Position numbers and translations under genes: made by a program
DNA from: Bacteroidetes bacterium GWF2_33_38
GTDB taxonomy: Bacteria > Bacteroidota > Bacteroidia > Bacteroidales > GWF2-33-38
Direction: 5' to 3'
DNA: 64,000 bases
NCBI GenBank assembly: GCA_001769505.1
Contig: MEOF01000053.1
Coordinates: 28,499 to 92,498 of the forward strand
The notes under the pieces: generated by a model
What the model was told of the DNA's origin: nothing
What the model saw: the letters and a program-made list of their open reading frames with translations, nothing else
Database searches by the model: none
In this document: positions 26,564-36,300 of the stretch, piece by piece
Layout of the letters: every line of letters begins with the position of its first letter
How positions within the stretch are numbered: the first letter of the stretch is position 1

Positions 26564-28192
26564 ATGAACAATGCAATTTTTAAATTCGACAGTCCACAAA
26601 ACGAACCGATTTTACAATACGGTAAGGGCAGTAAAGAAAGAGAACAAATAATTTCAGAATTAAATCGTATTAGCAACGAACAAATTGAAATTCCGTTAAT
26701 TATTGGCGGTAAAGAAATTAGAACAGGCAAAACGGCAAAAGTTGTAATGCCACATAATCATAGTAAAACATTAGCTATTTATCACCAAGCAACCGAAAAA
26801 GAAATTCACCTTGCAATCGATGAAGCCTTGAAAGCAAAAGAAATGTGGGAAAATCTTTCATGGATTGAACGTTCTTCTATTATGCTTCGTGCAGCAGAAT
26901 TATTATCAAAAAAATATCGTAATTTAATTGTTGCATCTACAATGCTCGGTCAAGATAAAAATGTTTATCAAGCCGAAATTGATGCGGCTTGCGAAGTAAT
27001 TGATTATTTAAGATACAATGTTTACTTTGCTTCAACAATTTATAATGGTCAACCAAAATCAGAATTTGGACAATTAAACAGAATGGAATACAGAGCGTTA
27101 GAAGGTTTTATATTCACTGTTACACCTTTTAATTTTACAGCAATTGCGTCAAACTTAAATATGTCAGTTATTTTAATGGGAAATACAACGGTTTGGAAAC
27201 CTGCGTCAACATCTTTGTTATCAAGTTATTATTTGATGAAAATATTTATAGAAGCAGGGCTTCCGGCAGGTGTAATAAACTTTGTTCCGGGTTCGGGTTC
27301 ATTAATAGGCAATACTGTATTGAAAAACAAAGATTTAGCAGGTATTCATTTCACTGGTTCTAACGCAACTTTTAATAAATTGTGGCAAGGAGTAACTGAA
27401 AATCTTACAAATTATGTTTCATATCCAAAACTTGTTGGAGAAACAGGCGGAAAAGATTTTATTTTTGTTCATAATTCAGCAAACCCGATTGATGTTGCAA
27501 CAGGAATAATTCGTGGAGCATTTGAATATCAAGGACAAAAATGTTCAGCCGCTTCACGTTCCTATATTCCTAAATCACTTTGGAACGAAATTAAACAACA
27601 TATGTTGAATCAAGTTTCGCAAATAAAAGTTGGTGGAGTAGAAAATTTTGAAAATTTCATGAACGCAGTAATAGATGAAAATTCATTTGACAATATTATG
27701 AATTACATCGAATTAGCCAAAAAATCGAAAGAATGTGAAATTTTAGCAGGTGGAACAGGTGATAAAACTGTTGGTTATTTTATTCAACCAACAATCATTC
27801 AAACAACAAATCCATATTTTACAACAATGCAGGAAGAAATTTTCGGTCCTGTGATGACAATTTATGTTTATGATGACAAAGATTATCAAGAAACTCTAAA
27901 TATTTGCAATAAAACATCTCCTTATGCTTTGACAGGTTCAATTTTTGCAAACGATAAATACGCAATGATACAAGCATGTAAAACATTAAGATACGCAGCA
28001 GGTAATTTTTACATCAACGATAAACCATCGGGTGCAATGGTTGGCTTACAACCTTTTGGCGGTGCTCGTGGTTCAGGAACAAACGACAAAGCAGGTGGAA
28101 GTTTGAATTTATTACGTTGGATAAGCCCAAGAACGATAAAAGAAACATTTTTACCTTCACAAGATTTTAAATATCCTTTTATGGAAGTTTAA
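26564..28192 (+). CDS. pruA: L-glutamate gamma-semialdehyde dehydrogenase (P5C dehydrogenase)
   Basis: 542 residues, the stand-alone form of the second step of proline catabolism to glutamate, using NAD. Visible: LIIGGKEIRTGKTAKVVMPH near the start, the substrate and cofactor core FTVTPFNFTAIASNL, the catalytic Glu region VGETGGKDFIFVH, the catalytic Cys in YQGQKCSAASR (about residue 327), and the C-terminal FGGARGSGTNDKAGG typical of PruA. No proline dehydrogenase gene is adjacent. It is monocistronic by spacing. Confidence 0.95.
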   Translation: MNNAIFKFDSPQNEPILQYGKGSKEREQIISELNRISNEQIEIPLIIGGKEIRTGKTAKVVMPHNHSKTLAIYHQATEKEIHLAIDEALKAKEMWENLSWIERSSIMLRAAELLSKKYRNLIVASTMLGQDKNVYQAEIDAACEVIDYLRYNVYFASTIYNGQPKSEFGQLNRMEYRALEGFIFTVTPFNFTAIASNLNMSVILMGNTTVWKPASTSLLSSYYLMKIFIEAGLPAGVINFVPGSGSLIGNTVLKNKDLAGIHFTGSNATFNKLWQGVTENLTNYVSYPKLVGETGGKDFIFVHNSANPIDVATGIIRGAFEYQGQKCSAASRSYIPKSLWNEIKQHMLNQVSQIKVGGVENFENFMNAVIDENSFDNIMNYIELAKKSKECEILAGGTGDKTVGYFIQPTIIQTTNPYFTTMQEEIFGPVMTIYVYDDKDYQETLNICNKTSPYALTGSIFANDKYAMIQACKTLRYAAGNFYINDKPSGAMVGLQPFGGARGSGTNDKAGGSLNLLRWISPRTIKETFLPSQDFKYPFMEV

Positions 28193-28362
28193 TAACGAAC
28201 TATTGTACTTTTCGATTTCACTAAATTTATAAATCGAAATTTTCTGTTCTACAAACTTTATATTTAAAACTTGTTTAAAATACATTCGTCATAACTTAAA
28301 ATTGGTTTATCATTTTTTTTGAAAAGATTTAAGTCGAGTTACTGTTAGATAAAATAAAGAAT

Positions 28363-28370
28363 TATATTTG
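28363..28370 (+). promoter_or_regulatory. Probable -7 element for the lipoprotein gene
   Basis: TATATTTG lies 40 bases ahead of the start at 28411. No clear -33 TTTG is seen at the expected distance. Confidence 0.5.
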
Positions 28371-28410
28371 CAGTCAGTAAAAACTTTGTCTAACTAAAAT
28401 TAAATTAATT

Positions 28411-28833
28411 ATGAAAATGTTCAGATTATTATTTGTAGTAGCAGTTGTAGCAGCATTCTTTACAAGTTGTACAATTCAATCTCGTTCGATGAAAACTCCA
28501 AACAATCACGTTCAGTTTGTGAAAGACGATTTTGATTTTTCAAAACAAGTAACAGGAGAAGCCACATCAACAACTATTTTCGGAATTGACTTCGCAAGAT
28601 TATTCTCTAAAAGTTTGGGAGAAAATATCGAAGCTAACACAATGCAAATACCTATTATTGGTAGTTTAATAGCCAATAAAACAAACATGTATGCATTATA
28701 CAATGCAATGGTTGATAATCCTGGATACGATGTTGTTTTCTATCCTCAATTCGAAACTAAAAAAACTGGTATTCCTTTAATTTTTGTAACAACAACCGTT
28801 AAAGTAACAGCTAGATTGGCTAAGATTAAATAA
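28411..28833 (+). CDS. Conserved small lipoprotein of unknown function
   Basis: 140 residues with a lipobox (VAVVAAFFTSCTIQ; Cys about 20). The mature part has IFGIDFARLF, IPIIGSLIAN and a C-terminal VTTTVKVTARLAKIK. I recognise the pattern of a Bacteroidota lipoprotein group (sequences ending VKGRLAKIK) but cannot assign a function. It has its own upstream -7 element and a terminator behind it. Confidence 0.8.
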   Translation: MKMFRLLFVVAVVAAFFTSCTIQSRSMKTPNNHVQFVKDDFDFSKQVTGEATSTTIFGIDFARLFSKSLGENIEANTMQIPIIGSLIANKTNMYALYNAMVDNPGYDVVFYPQFETKKTGIPLIFVTTTVKVTARLAKIK

Positions 28834-28857
28834 ATTTAAGAATATTCAATAAGCAAG

Positions 28858-28885
28858 AAGGGAGGCTAGTTTTTAGCTTCCCTTT
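28858..28885 (+). terminator. Terminator after the small lipoprotein
   Basis: AAGGGAGGCTA pairs with TTAGCTTCCCTT (one mismatch) around a short T-rich loop and is followed by TTTTG. Confidence 0.8.
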
Positions 28886-28911
28886 TGTATTTTAATTTAG
28901 ACTTTATCAAC

Positions 28912-30186
28912 ATGTCTCTAATAAATTATATACTTTCATTTTTGCTTTTGGCATTAATCTATGGTTGTGCTCCTCAAAATATAATTCCTATTACTGATAT
29001 TCAAAATAGGAATAGCCATAAAGTAGATGAAAAGTATATATTGGAACAGTCTGACTTTTTTGTTGCTCAAATTAAAGAACATGGGCTTATTTATTACGAC
29101 GACTCGTTAAATAATTTAATTCAAAATTTAAAAGAAAGAATAATAACAGATGATATTGAAAAATATGTGAATTTTAACTTCTATATTGTTAAAGACCCAA
29201 CCATTAATGCATTTGCTTTAGATAACGGAAATATTTTTATTCATTCGGGGCTTATTTGCAATGTCGAAAACGAGCATCAATTAGCTTTTATCATGGCACA
29301 TGAAGCTGCTCATGTAATAAAAAGACACATGTTAAGAGGGTTTATTAACTTTAAAAGAAAAACAATAGCTTACAAGTTTGCTGATATAATATTAAGTCCA
29401 CTAACTGTTTACAGTCTAGGTCTATCATCAGCCGTGGTACAACTAACTATTATGTATTCAATTAACGGATATGGTCGAGAAATGGAAGATGAAGCTGATA
29501 GATTGGCATTTGACCTTTTTAGAAGTGCTGGATTTAAACAAGATGAAGCAGTGTTAGTTTTTGATCAATTGAATGAAGTTGATGATATGGGAGGGCTCGA
29601 ATATTTCTTTTACAGTACTCACCCTACTAATATAATGAGAAAAAACGTATTGCAAACGCTTATAAACGATAGTATACTTAATAAAAATATTAATAACGAG
29701 AATTTTAAAAATTTGACAAAAGAATTGCAGTTGTATAACATTTCGCTTCGCATAAATAAAAAACATTACCAATACGCATTGTATGAAGTTTTAAATCTTG
29801 AAAAAAGCAGATTTTTAGATGATGATTATCGTATAAAATTAATGACTCTTAAGGGTGATATTTATCAAAAAATGTATACCAATATCGAAGATGTGGCATT
29901 TGAGTATGCACTCAAAACTAACCGTAAGTATACAGCAAAATTAGTAGTAGAATTTAAATCAAAACAAGAAGAATATAAAAAAAATGCAATGCTAATATTT
30001 AACGAAATGCTTAATAAAAATATTGCTATTGATAAAGCATACAGAGGACTCGGGCATATTGCTTATCAGGACAAAAAATACAATGAAGCTAAAGCATACT
30101 TAACTAAATATCTTGAATTTAATGAAAATGCCGAAGATTATAGATATATAAATAGCATAATTAAAAAAATCGATAGTGCACAATAA
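28912..30186 (+). CDS. M48-family metalloprotease lipoprotein
   Basis: 424 residues from the ATG at 28912; an upstream in-frame TTG lies inside the preceding terminator and is rejected. Signal and lipobox: LSFLLLALIYGCAP. The zinc site is MAHEAAHVIKRHM (HExxH) with the third ligand in EMEDEADRLAFDLF, the Ste24/BepA pattern. The C-terminal half is helical and TPR-like (LGHIAYQDKKYNEAKAYLTKYLEF). It probably works in outer-membrane protein quality control. Its stop overlaps the GTG start of the next gene by 11 bases. Confidence 0.9.
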   Translation: MSLINYILSFLLLALIYGCAPQNIIPITDIQNRNSHKVDEKYILEQSDFFVAQIKEHGLIYYDDSLNNLIQNLKERIITDDIEKYVNFNFYIVKDPTINAFALDNGNIFIHSGLICNVENEHQLAFIMAHEAAHVIKRHMLRGFINFKRKTIAYKFADIILSPLTVYSLGLSSAVVQLTIMYSINGYGREMEDEADRLAFDLFRSAGFKQDEAVLVFDQLNEVDDMGGLEYFFYSTHPTNIMRKNVLQTLINDSILNKNINNENFKNLTKELQLYNISLRINKKHYQYALYEVLNLEKSRFLDDDYRIKLMTLKGDIYQKMYTNIEDVAFEYALKTNRKYTAKLVVEFKSKQEEYKKNAMLIFNEMLNKNIAIDKAYRGLGHIAYQDKKYNEAKAYLTKYLEFNENAEDYRYINSIIKKIDSAQ

Positions 30187-30889
30187 ATCAGTTGTAATTA
30201 TATTTTTAGTAATGGCGTTAGTTAATACTTCTTGTCTTACGATGATAAGAAGAAGTAATGATGCTGGTAAATTAATTAAAGAATATAAGCATGTAGCCGT
30301 ATTTCCAAGCTTTACAGAAATAGAAAAGCGAAGATTCAGTGGGCGAAATGAACGATTGTCGGAATTAGAAACTCAAATTTCCATTGAATTTGATACTGCA
30401 ATCACAAAATTATTTAAAGACAGTGCATTTTATACCACCTTAGCTAAGGTTGAAGAAAATGATTTAAAATTCGAATTAAACTATATTTCAGAAGAAATCG
30501 ATAAATATTTGTATCTGATGTACAAAAAAGATGTTTTTATACCGATTAATTCAAACGTAATTGATTTTTCAGTCGGACATAAGGTAAACTTGTTTGCTGA
30601 CAAATTCGAATCAGACATACTTGTATTCTCAAAAATTTACGGCTATAATAATACATTTAGTGAGCAATTAAAAAATATTTTCAAAGGAATGATATTTACT
30701 TTATTCTCAGGCAATGTTGCCTATTTATATTCATATAATCGGGGAGGTATAATTACAACAATTGTAATAGATGGCAACTCAGGAAATATTATATTTGTAA
30801 ATAAAAAAAATGTTGTTGGAAATTTTAAAGAAAAAAAAGTTCAACGAAAGGTTAAAAATAGTTTCAAACGACTCTTTGTTGAATATTAA
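30176..30889 (+). CDS. Lipoprotein of unknown function coupled to the M48 protease
   Basis: 237 residues starting at a GTG that overlaps the M48 gene; the next ATG (30211) would cut into the signal peptide. Signal and lipobox: VVIIFLVMALVNTSCLT. The mature part contains YKHVAVFPSF and ESDILVFSKIYGY, and a hydrophobic stretch near FKGMIFTLFSGNVAYLYS. No family is recognised. Translational overlap suggests a partner or substrate of the protease. The last codons overlap the fragment described next. Confidence 0.7.
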   Translation: MHNKSVVIIFLVMALVNTSCLTMIRRSNDAGKLIKEYKHVAVFPSFTEIEKRRFSGRNERLSELETQISIEFDTAITKLFKDSAFYTTLAKVEENDLKFELNYISEEIDKYLYLMYKKDVFIPINSNVIDFSVGHKVNLFADKFESDILVFSKIYGYNNTFSEQLKNIFKGMIFTLFSGNVAYLYSYNRGGIITTIVIDGNSGNIIFVNKKNVVGNFKEKKVQRKVKNSFKRLFVEY

Positions 30890-30965
30890 TCCAACTCCTA
30901 GTAAATACTTTGTAAAAGTGAAAACAAATGAAAATGTATTTGTTGAAAAAGTGTTGTTTGAGTAA
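30879..30965 (+). pseudogene. Orphan T9SS sorting-domain tail
   Basis: In a second frame overlapping the previous stop, the sequence reads LNINPTPSKYFVKVKTNE and NVFVEKVLFE and stops at 30965. This is the typical end of a type IX sorting domain (PNP/T motif, YFVKV, then a V-x-K-V-hydrophobic end). No gene body in this frame precedes it, so it is probably the leftover 3' end of a secreted protein gene. Confidence 0.5.
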
Positions 30966-30996
30966 AATATCTCATAATTTTAATCTGTTTTTTACC

Positions 30997-31031
30997 AAAG
31001 GGAAGTTATCGTTGATAACTTCCCTTTTTTT
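30997..31031 (+). terminator. Strong rho-independent terminator
   Basis: The perfect 14-bp stem AAAGGGAAGTTATC / GATAACTTCCCTTT with a GTT loop is followed by a T run. It closes the M48-lipoprotein unit and probably once served the lost T9SS gene. Confidence 0.92.
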
Positions 31032-31115
31032 GTAGGTTATTTTTGGCAAAAATATTGTCGTAAATAAATTCTAAATTGTATATTTACAGAGTGTTTTAAA
31101 TAAAAACTTTTAAAA

Positions 31116-32453
31116 ATGAAACTAAAAATAAGTTTATTGATTGTATCCTTGCTTTTTTCATCGATAAGCATTTTTTCGCAAGAAGAAGTAAAAAAAGAAG
31201 ATTATGCAATCATCTATGTTTATAGGTTGAAAAAATCAACCGACAGTAATGTTGATTTTAATGTTTTATTTGACGATGTAACTATTGGGAAATTGACTGG
31301 TTCAAATTCTACATTTACAGCAAATTATTCAGGCAAATGGCTTGTTTCTAAAAGAGAAAAAACAGGTAGTTGCCTAATAAAATTAACTGGTAAAAAAGAT
31401 GCATTACGAGCAAAAATGTTGATTAATGTATATGCCGGAAAGCGTTATTTTGTCGAATTTGACCCATCTGCCGCATATGGAGAGAATCCACTACGAGTTA
31501 TGCCAAATAGTGAAGGTTATGAGTTATTGTTGACTGCAGACATGGAAAATATTGATATTGTTAACCCTGATATCAGAATAACGGTAAAAAACGAAAAGGA
31601 TAATGGTTTTGTAGAAGAAGAAGGAATCGCCGATGCACAAACCGAAACTGAAACAAATGTTACTTACAGAGGAGGAGGCGATCCTCTTAAAGGATTAAAC
31701 GTATCGAGTGCTAAAAGCGAAATGACCATTGGAAATTATTATGCTCTAATTGTTGGTGTTGATAATTACACAGGAACTTGGAGCCAATTGCAAAATGCTG
31801 TAAATGACGCAAAAGCCATTGAAAAATTATTACGAGAAAAATATAAATTCGATCATTTTAAAGCTTTGTACAACGAAAGTGCTACTCGTTCAAATATTAT
31901 AAATGAGCTTGAGTGGCTAGTTGCAAATGTAAAAGAAAACGATAATGTTTTTATTTATTATTCGGGACATGGCGATTACAAAGAACAATTAAACAAGGGT
32001 TATTGGGTTCCGGTAGATGCAAATACAAAATCTACTTCGCAATTTATTTCTAACAGCGATATTCAAACATTTTTAGGAGGTATAAAGTCAAAACACACCC
32101 TGCTTGTTTCAGATGCTTGCTTCAGCGGTGATATTTTTAGAGGAACAACGGTTTCAGTACCTTACGAAGATACAGAAAAATATTATTCAAAAGTACATAA
32201 TTTAACCTCTCGTCAAGCTATTTCATCAGGAGGGATTGAACCTGTTATGGACGGAGGACAAGAAGGTCATTCAGTTTTTGCGTATTACTTGCTAAAAACA
32301 CTGCGAAGTAATACTAGCAAATATTTTGATGCTAGTCAACTTTATACTACAATCAAAATACCTGTAACTAATAATTCAGACCAATCTCCAAACTTTTCGC
32401 CAATTAAAAATACGGGCGACGAAGGAGGTCAATTTATTTTCATCAAAAAGTAA
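31116..32453 (+). CDS. Secreted caspase-family (C14) protease with DUF2846-like N-domain
   Basis: 445 residues. A signal peptide (LLIVSLLFSSISIFSQ) is followed by a beta-rich DUF2846-like domain (about 28-140: AIIYVYRLKKSTDSNVDFNV...INVYAGKRYFVEF), a Gly/Thr linker, and a caspase p20-like domain from about 207: YYALIVGVDNYTG, catalytic His285 in FIYYSGHGDY and catalytic Cys335 in LLVSDACFSGD. Both catalytic residues are present, so activity is expected, in the periplasm. The next gene encodes a paralogue with the same layout but no catalytic residues (5-base gap), then a propeller-phosphatase. The substrate is unknown. Confidence 0.9.
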   Translation: MKLKISLLIVSLLFSSISIFSQEEVKKEDYAIIYVYRLKKSTDSNVDFNVLFDDVTIGKLTGSNSTFTANYSGKWLVSKREKTGSCLIKLTGKKDALRAKMLINVYAGKRYFVEFDPSAAYGENPLRVMPNSEGYELLLTADMENIDIVNPDIRITVKNEKDNGFVEEEGIADAQTETETNVTYRGGGDPLKGLNVSSAKSEMTIGNYYALIVGVDNYTGTWSQLQNAVNDAKAIEKLLREKYKFDHFKALYNESATRSNIINELEWLVANVKENDNVFIYYSGHGDYKEQLNKGYWVPVDANTKSTSQFISNSDIQTFLGGIKSKHTLLVSDACFSGDIFRGTTVSVPYEDTEKYYSKVHNLTSRQAISSGGIEPVMDGGQEGHSVFAYYLLKTLRSNTSKYFDASQLYTTIKIPVTNNSDQSPNFSPIKNTGDEGGQFIFIKK

Positions 32454-32458
32454 TTCGA

Positions 32459-33289
32459 ATGAGAAAAATATTCACGTTAAGTTTGATATTCATTTTTTTG
32501 CTTCCGATAGGATATACAGCATTTGCACAGAAATCAAATAAAGCAATTGTTTATCTTAATCGTTTAAAAAAATCGACTGAAAGTTATACCGATTATTCGA
32601 TTTGGGTTGACGACAAAAAGATTCATGTTTTTGAAGGAACTAACCCTGTTGTTACCCAAAACTATTTTGAAAGTTGGGTTGTTTTTACTGTCGAAGCCAA
32701 AAATAAGTCAATCTTCGAGATTAAGAAAAACACAGAAACTGTTGCCAAGTTAATTGTAAATATTAAAGCCGGCGACAAATATTTTATAACTTTCAATTCA
32801 GGTGCAACATACAACAATAATCCATTGACTCTTATTGATAAAAAAGACGGCTTCGAAGCATTATTTCAATCAAGCAATGAATCGATTAAAATACTTGACG
32901 AGTCAATACGAGAAGATGTTTTTAAAGATAAAAAATTAGGATATTTAGATTTTGTTGAAGTTGAAAATAAAGATGATGTGAAAAAAGATTCAAGCATTGT
33001 TACTACAAAAGATACTTATGCGTTTATTATTAGCAATAAATCTGATAAGGTATTTGAAAAACTACAAGACGCTTTGAGTTACAACGAAAAAGTAAATAGG
33101 CTAATAAAGGAAGAAAAGTTTGACTATTATAAATCGTATAGTTTTGAACCAAGCAAAGAAAACACGATAATGAGCGAACTTAAAAAAGCTATGTCGGAAT
33201 TTAATGATAGTGATAATGTGTTAATTTACTATTTCGATTCCGAGAAACGAATATATGTTGCTGTAAATCATTTAGCTGCAAAACTATAA
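32459..33289 (+). CDS. Catalytically empty caspase paralogue (pseudo-caspase)
   Basis: 276 residues. It has a signal peptide (LIFIFLLPIGYTAFAQ), the same DUF2846-like domain (about 27-140: AIVYLNRLKKSTESYTDYSI...NIKAGDKYFITF) and a truncated caspase-like region (about 187-276). TYAFIISNKSDKVFEKLQDA aligns with the caspase start of the preceding protein, and SDNVLIYYFDSEKRIYVAV aligns with its His region, but YSGHG is replaced by YFDSEK. The protein ends before the catalytic-Cys strand. The frame is intact and the gene sits between two others with short gaps, so it looks maintained. A regulatory or decoy partner of the active caspase is inferred. Confidence 0.8.
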   Translation: MRKIFTLSLIFIFLLPIGYTAFAQKSNKAIVYLNRLKKSTESYTDYSIWVDDKKIHVFEGTNPVVTQNYFESWVVFTVEAKNKSIFEIKKNTETVAKLIVNIKAGDKYFITFNSGATYNNNPLTLIDKKDGFEALFQSSNESIKILDESIREDVFKDKKLGYLDFVEVENKDDVKKDSSIVTTKDTYAFIISNKSDKVFEKLQDALSYNEKVNRLIKEEKFDYYKSYSFEPSKENTIMSELKKAMSEFNDSDNVLIYYFDSEKRIYVAVNHLAAKL

Positions 33290-33310
33290 AAATTTATAAA
33301 TTAAGAACTG

Positions 33311-36300
33311 ATGAAACATTTGAGTTTAAAGACACTATCTTTAATTTTTGTTTTCATTAGTACACTAGCCGTTTCACAAAACAATAATTTTCGCACTTTT
33401 TCGATTGAAAAGGGTTTATCCCAATCAACTATTTACAGTATGATTCAGGATAAAAATGGATATTTGTGGCTTGGTACTGATGGTGGAGGCGTTTGTGTAT
33501 TCGATGGAAAAGAGTTCAAAGTTTACAATAAGAGAAATGGAATATCTGGAAATATTGTTCGCTCATTATTTCAAGATAAAAACCAAAATATTTGGCTAGG
33601 AACAGAAGAAGGCATTACAATCTACGATGGTTATACCTATACCAAAATTGATACTTCAAAGGGATTTCCGCAATGTACAGTTTTAAATATTTATCAAGAT
33701 AAACAAAGCAATATTTGGGCTGCTACCGATAATGGTCTTGTTAAACTTGTCTTGAAAAATAAAGAATACATTGTTTCTCGAATCTATACTACTGAAGATG
33801 GGCTCGAAACAAATTTTGTTTTTGATATTTACGAAGACGATGAAAGCAAACTCTGGTTAGCAATGTACGGAGGAATTAATATTCTTTCTTTTTTCGAAAA
33901 CGATAGCATTAATATCAGCCTTCTCAATAAAGATAACTATTTGCCTAGTAGTATTATAACAAGCATTAAACCTGATGCTAACGGACTTTTTTGGATTGGA
34001 ACGTATGATTCGGGTATTTTTAGTTTAAACCCAAAGAATATTTCTCGCGACAATATTCAAAGTTATTCCACTCTTAATGGATTGAATGATAATACAATTT
34101 GGGATATTATGTTGGATAATAATCATGATATTTGGTTTAGTACAAACAATGCTGGTATATATCAAATACATAATAAAATAATTGTAAATTATTCAGAAAA
34201 ACAAGGTTTACCTAGCAATCAAGTACTGTCATTATTGCAAGACAGCGAACAAAATATTTGGCTTGGAACTATGGGAGCGGGCTTGGTTAAACACATGGGG
34301 AATCACTTTTCGCATTATTTACTCGACGATGGAATGTTTAAAGAGCAGATATCAGATATTGAAAAGGACTCTTCATATTATTGGCTTTCGACTTATGGCG
34401 AAGGTTTATTTGGAGTAGAGAATTTTTCTGACACATCAAAAATTATTAGGATAACAACTGATAATGGACTTGCCGATAATATTGTAAACGATGTTTTTAT
34501 TTCGAAAGACAATAAATTATATATTTCTACTCAGTCTGGTTTAAGCGTTTATTCTGATGGGAAAATTACAAATATTACTGAAGCTGATGGTTTACCCGAT
34601 AATCGTATTAATTGCACGTACATAGATTCTAAAGGTATAATTTGGATTGGAACAGGAGCGGGGTTAAGCATATATAACAACGATAAATATTTGAACGTTA
34701 CCAAAGAAAGTCAATATCAAATACCAAACGACGATATTCAATCAATTATTGAAGATAAAAAAGGAAATGTATGGATTGCTACATTATCTGGTTTATTGAA
34801 GTTTTTTGAAGGTCAAATGACTTCTTTCGATGAGGAAGAAGGCTTATACGAAAAAGCAATTCATTCACTAGCAGTTGATCAAAAAGGTGATGTTTGGATT
34901 GGTACATTTGGAGGAGGAATATATAAATTGAATGTGTATGCATTAGATTCAATTTCGATTAAACAGGTCGCGAACGGAGATATACTTTCGTCCGTGAACG
35001 TGTATTCTCTTCAATTTCTATCCAACGATATACTAATTGTCGGAACTGATAAAGGTTTTGATAAGCTATATCTTAGTGAAAACAGCGAGATCACAAAAGT
35101 TAAAAGCTACAATCAAACCAATGGTTTCATTGGTGTTGAAAACAAACTCAATTCTATTTTACAAGATGACTTTGGAAACGTTTGGTTTGGAACAATAAAA
35201 GGTTTAACTAAATATTCCCCTGACTTAGAAAATGAAATCAAAAATACACCTCAAATTCATCTTTCGGCTATTGAACTATTTTACGAAAAGGTTAACTGGT
35301 TAGATTATGCTGATTCTGTTTCCCCTTGGTTTGGGATACCTCAAAACCTAGAATTGCCTTACAACAAAAACCATTTAACTTTTAAATTTAATGCAGTTTC
35401 TCTATCCAATCCCGAAAAAGTTAAATATAGATATATGCTAGAAGGGCTTGATGAAAGTTGGTCTCCAATTCGACAAGAATCAGAAGTAGTATATTCAAGC
35501 TTACCTGCTGGAAATTATACTTTTAAAGTTATTGCCGTTGGTGAAAATGGAATTTGGACTGAAAAACCAATGGAGTTTAGTTTTGTTATAAACCCTCCTT
35601 TTTGGAAAACTTCTTGGTTTATTATAAGCTTAGTAATCTTGTTATTTGGATTGGTTTACGGAGTTATGAAATACCGCGAACGACAATTAAAACAAGAAAA
35701 AGCAATATTGGAACAAAAAGTTGAAGAAAGAACAAAAGAAATCGCAGAAAAAAATAAAAGTTTAGAACTTGCTAATGAAGAAATTAGTGCTCAACGGGAC
35801 GAAATTTCACATCAAAAACAAGAATTAACCGATAGTATTCATTATGCTCAGCGAATACAAAAAGCAGTACTTCCTGATAATGATTTCTTTAATAAGCATC
35901 TTCCAAATCATTTTGTTCTATTTAGACCACATAGCGTTGTGAGTGGAGACTTTTATTGGGCTACAAAGATTGGTACTAGAGTATTGTTTACCGCAGCGGA
36001 TTGCACGGGGCATGGAGTACCAGGTGCCTTTATGAGCATGTTGGGAATGTCGTTTTTGAATGAAATAATTGCAAATTCAAAAATTAATACTGCAGGCGAA
36101 GTCCTTGATAAACTTCGAGAAAATGTGATTACAGCTTTACGTCAGAAAGGTATTGCTGGTGAGCAAAAAGATGGAATGGATATGGTTTTATGTATATTGG
36201 ATTTAGAAACACGTAAATTGCAATTTGCAGGAGCAAACAATCCACTGTATTTAATACGAAAAACTTCAGATGAAACCATATCCGATGATAGCATAATTCG

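Noticed and set aside
28209..28242. Inverted repeat TTCGATTT...AAATCGAA after pruA as a terminator
   Set aside because: Eight AT-rich pairs around a 12-base loop with no T run; too weak.
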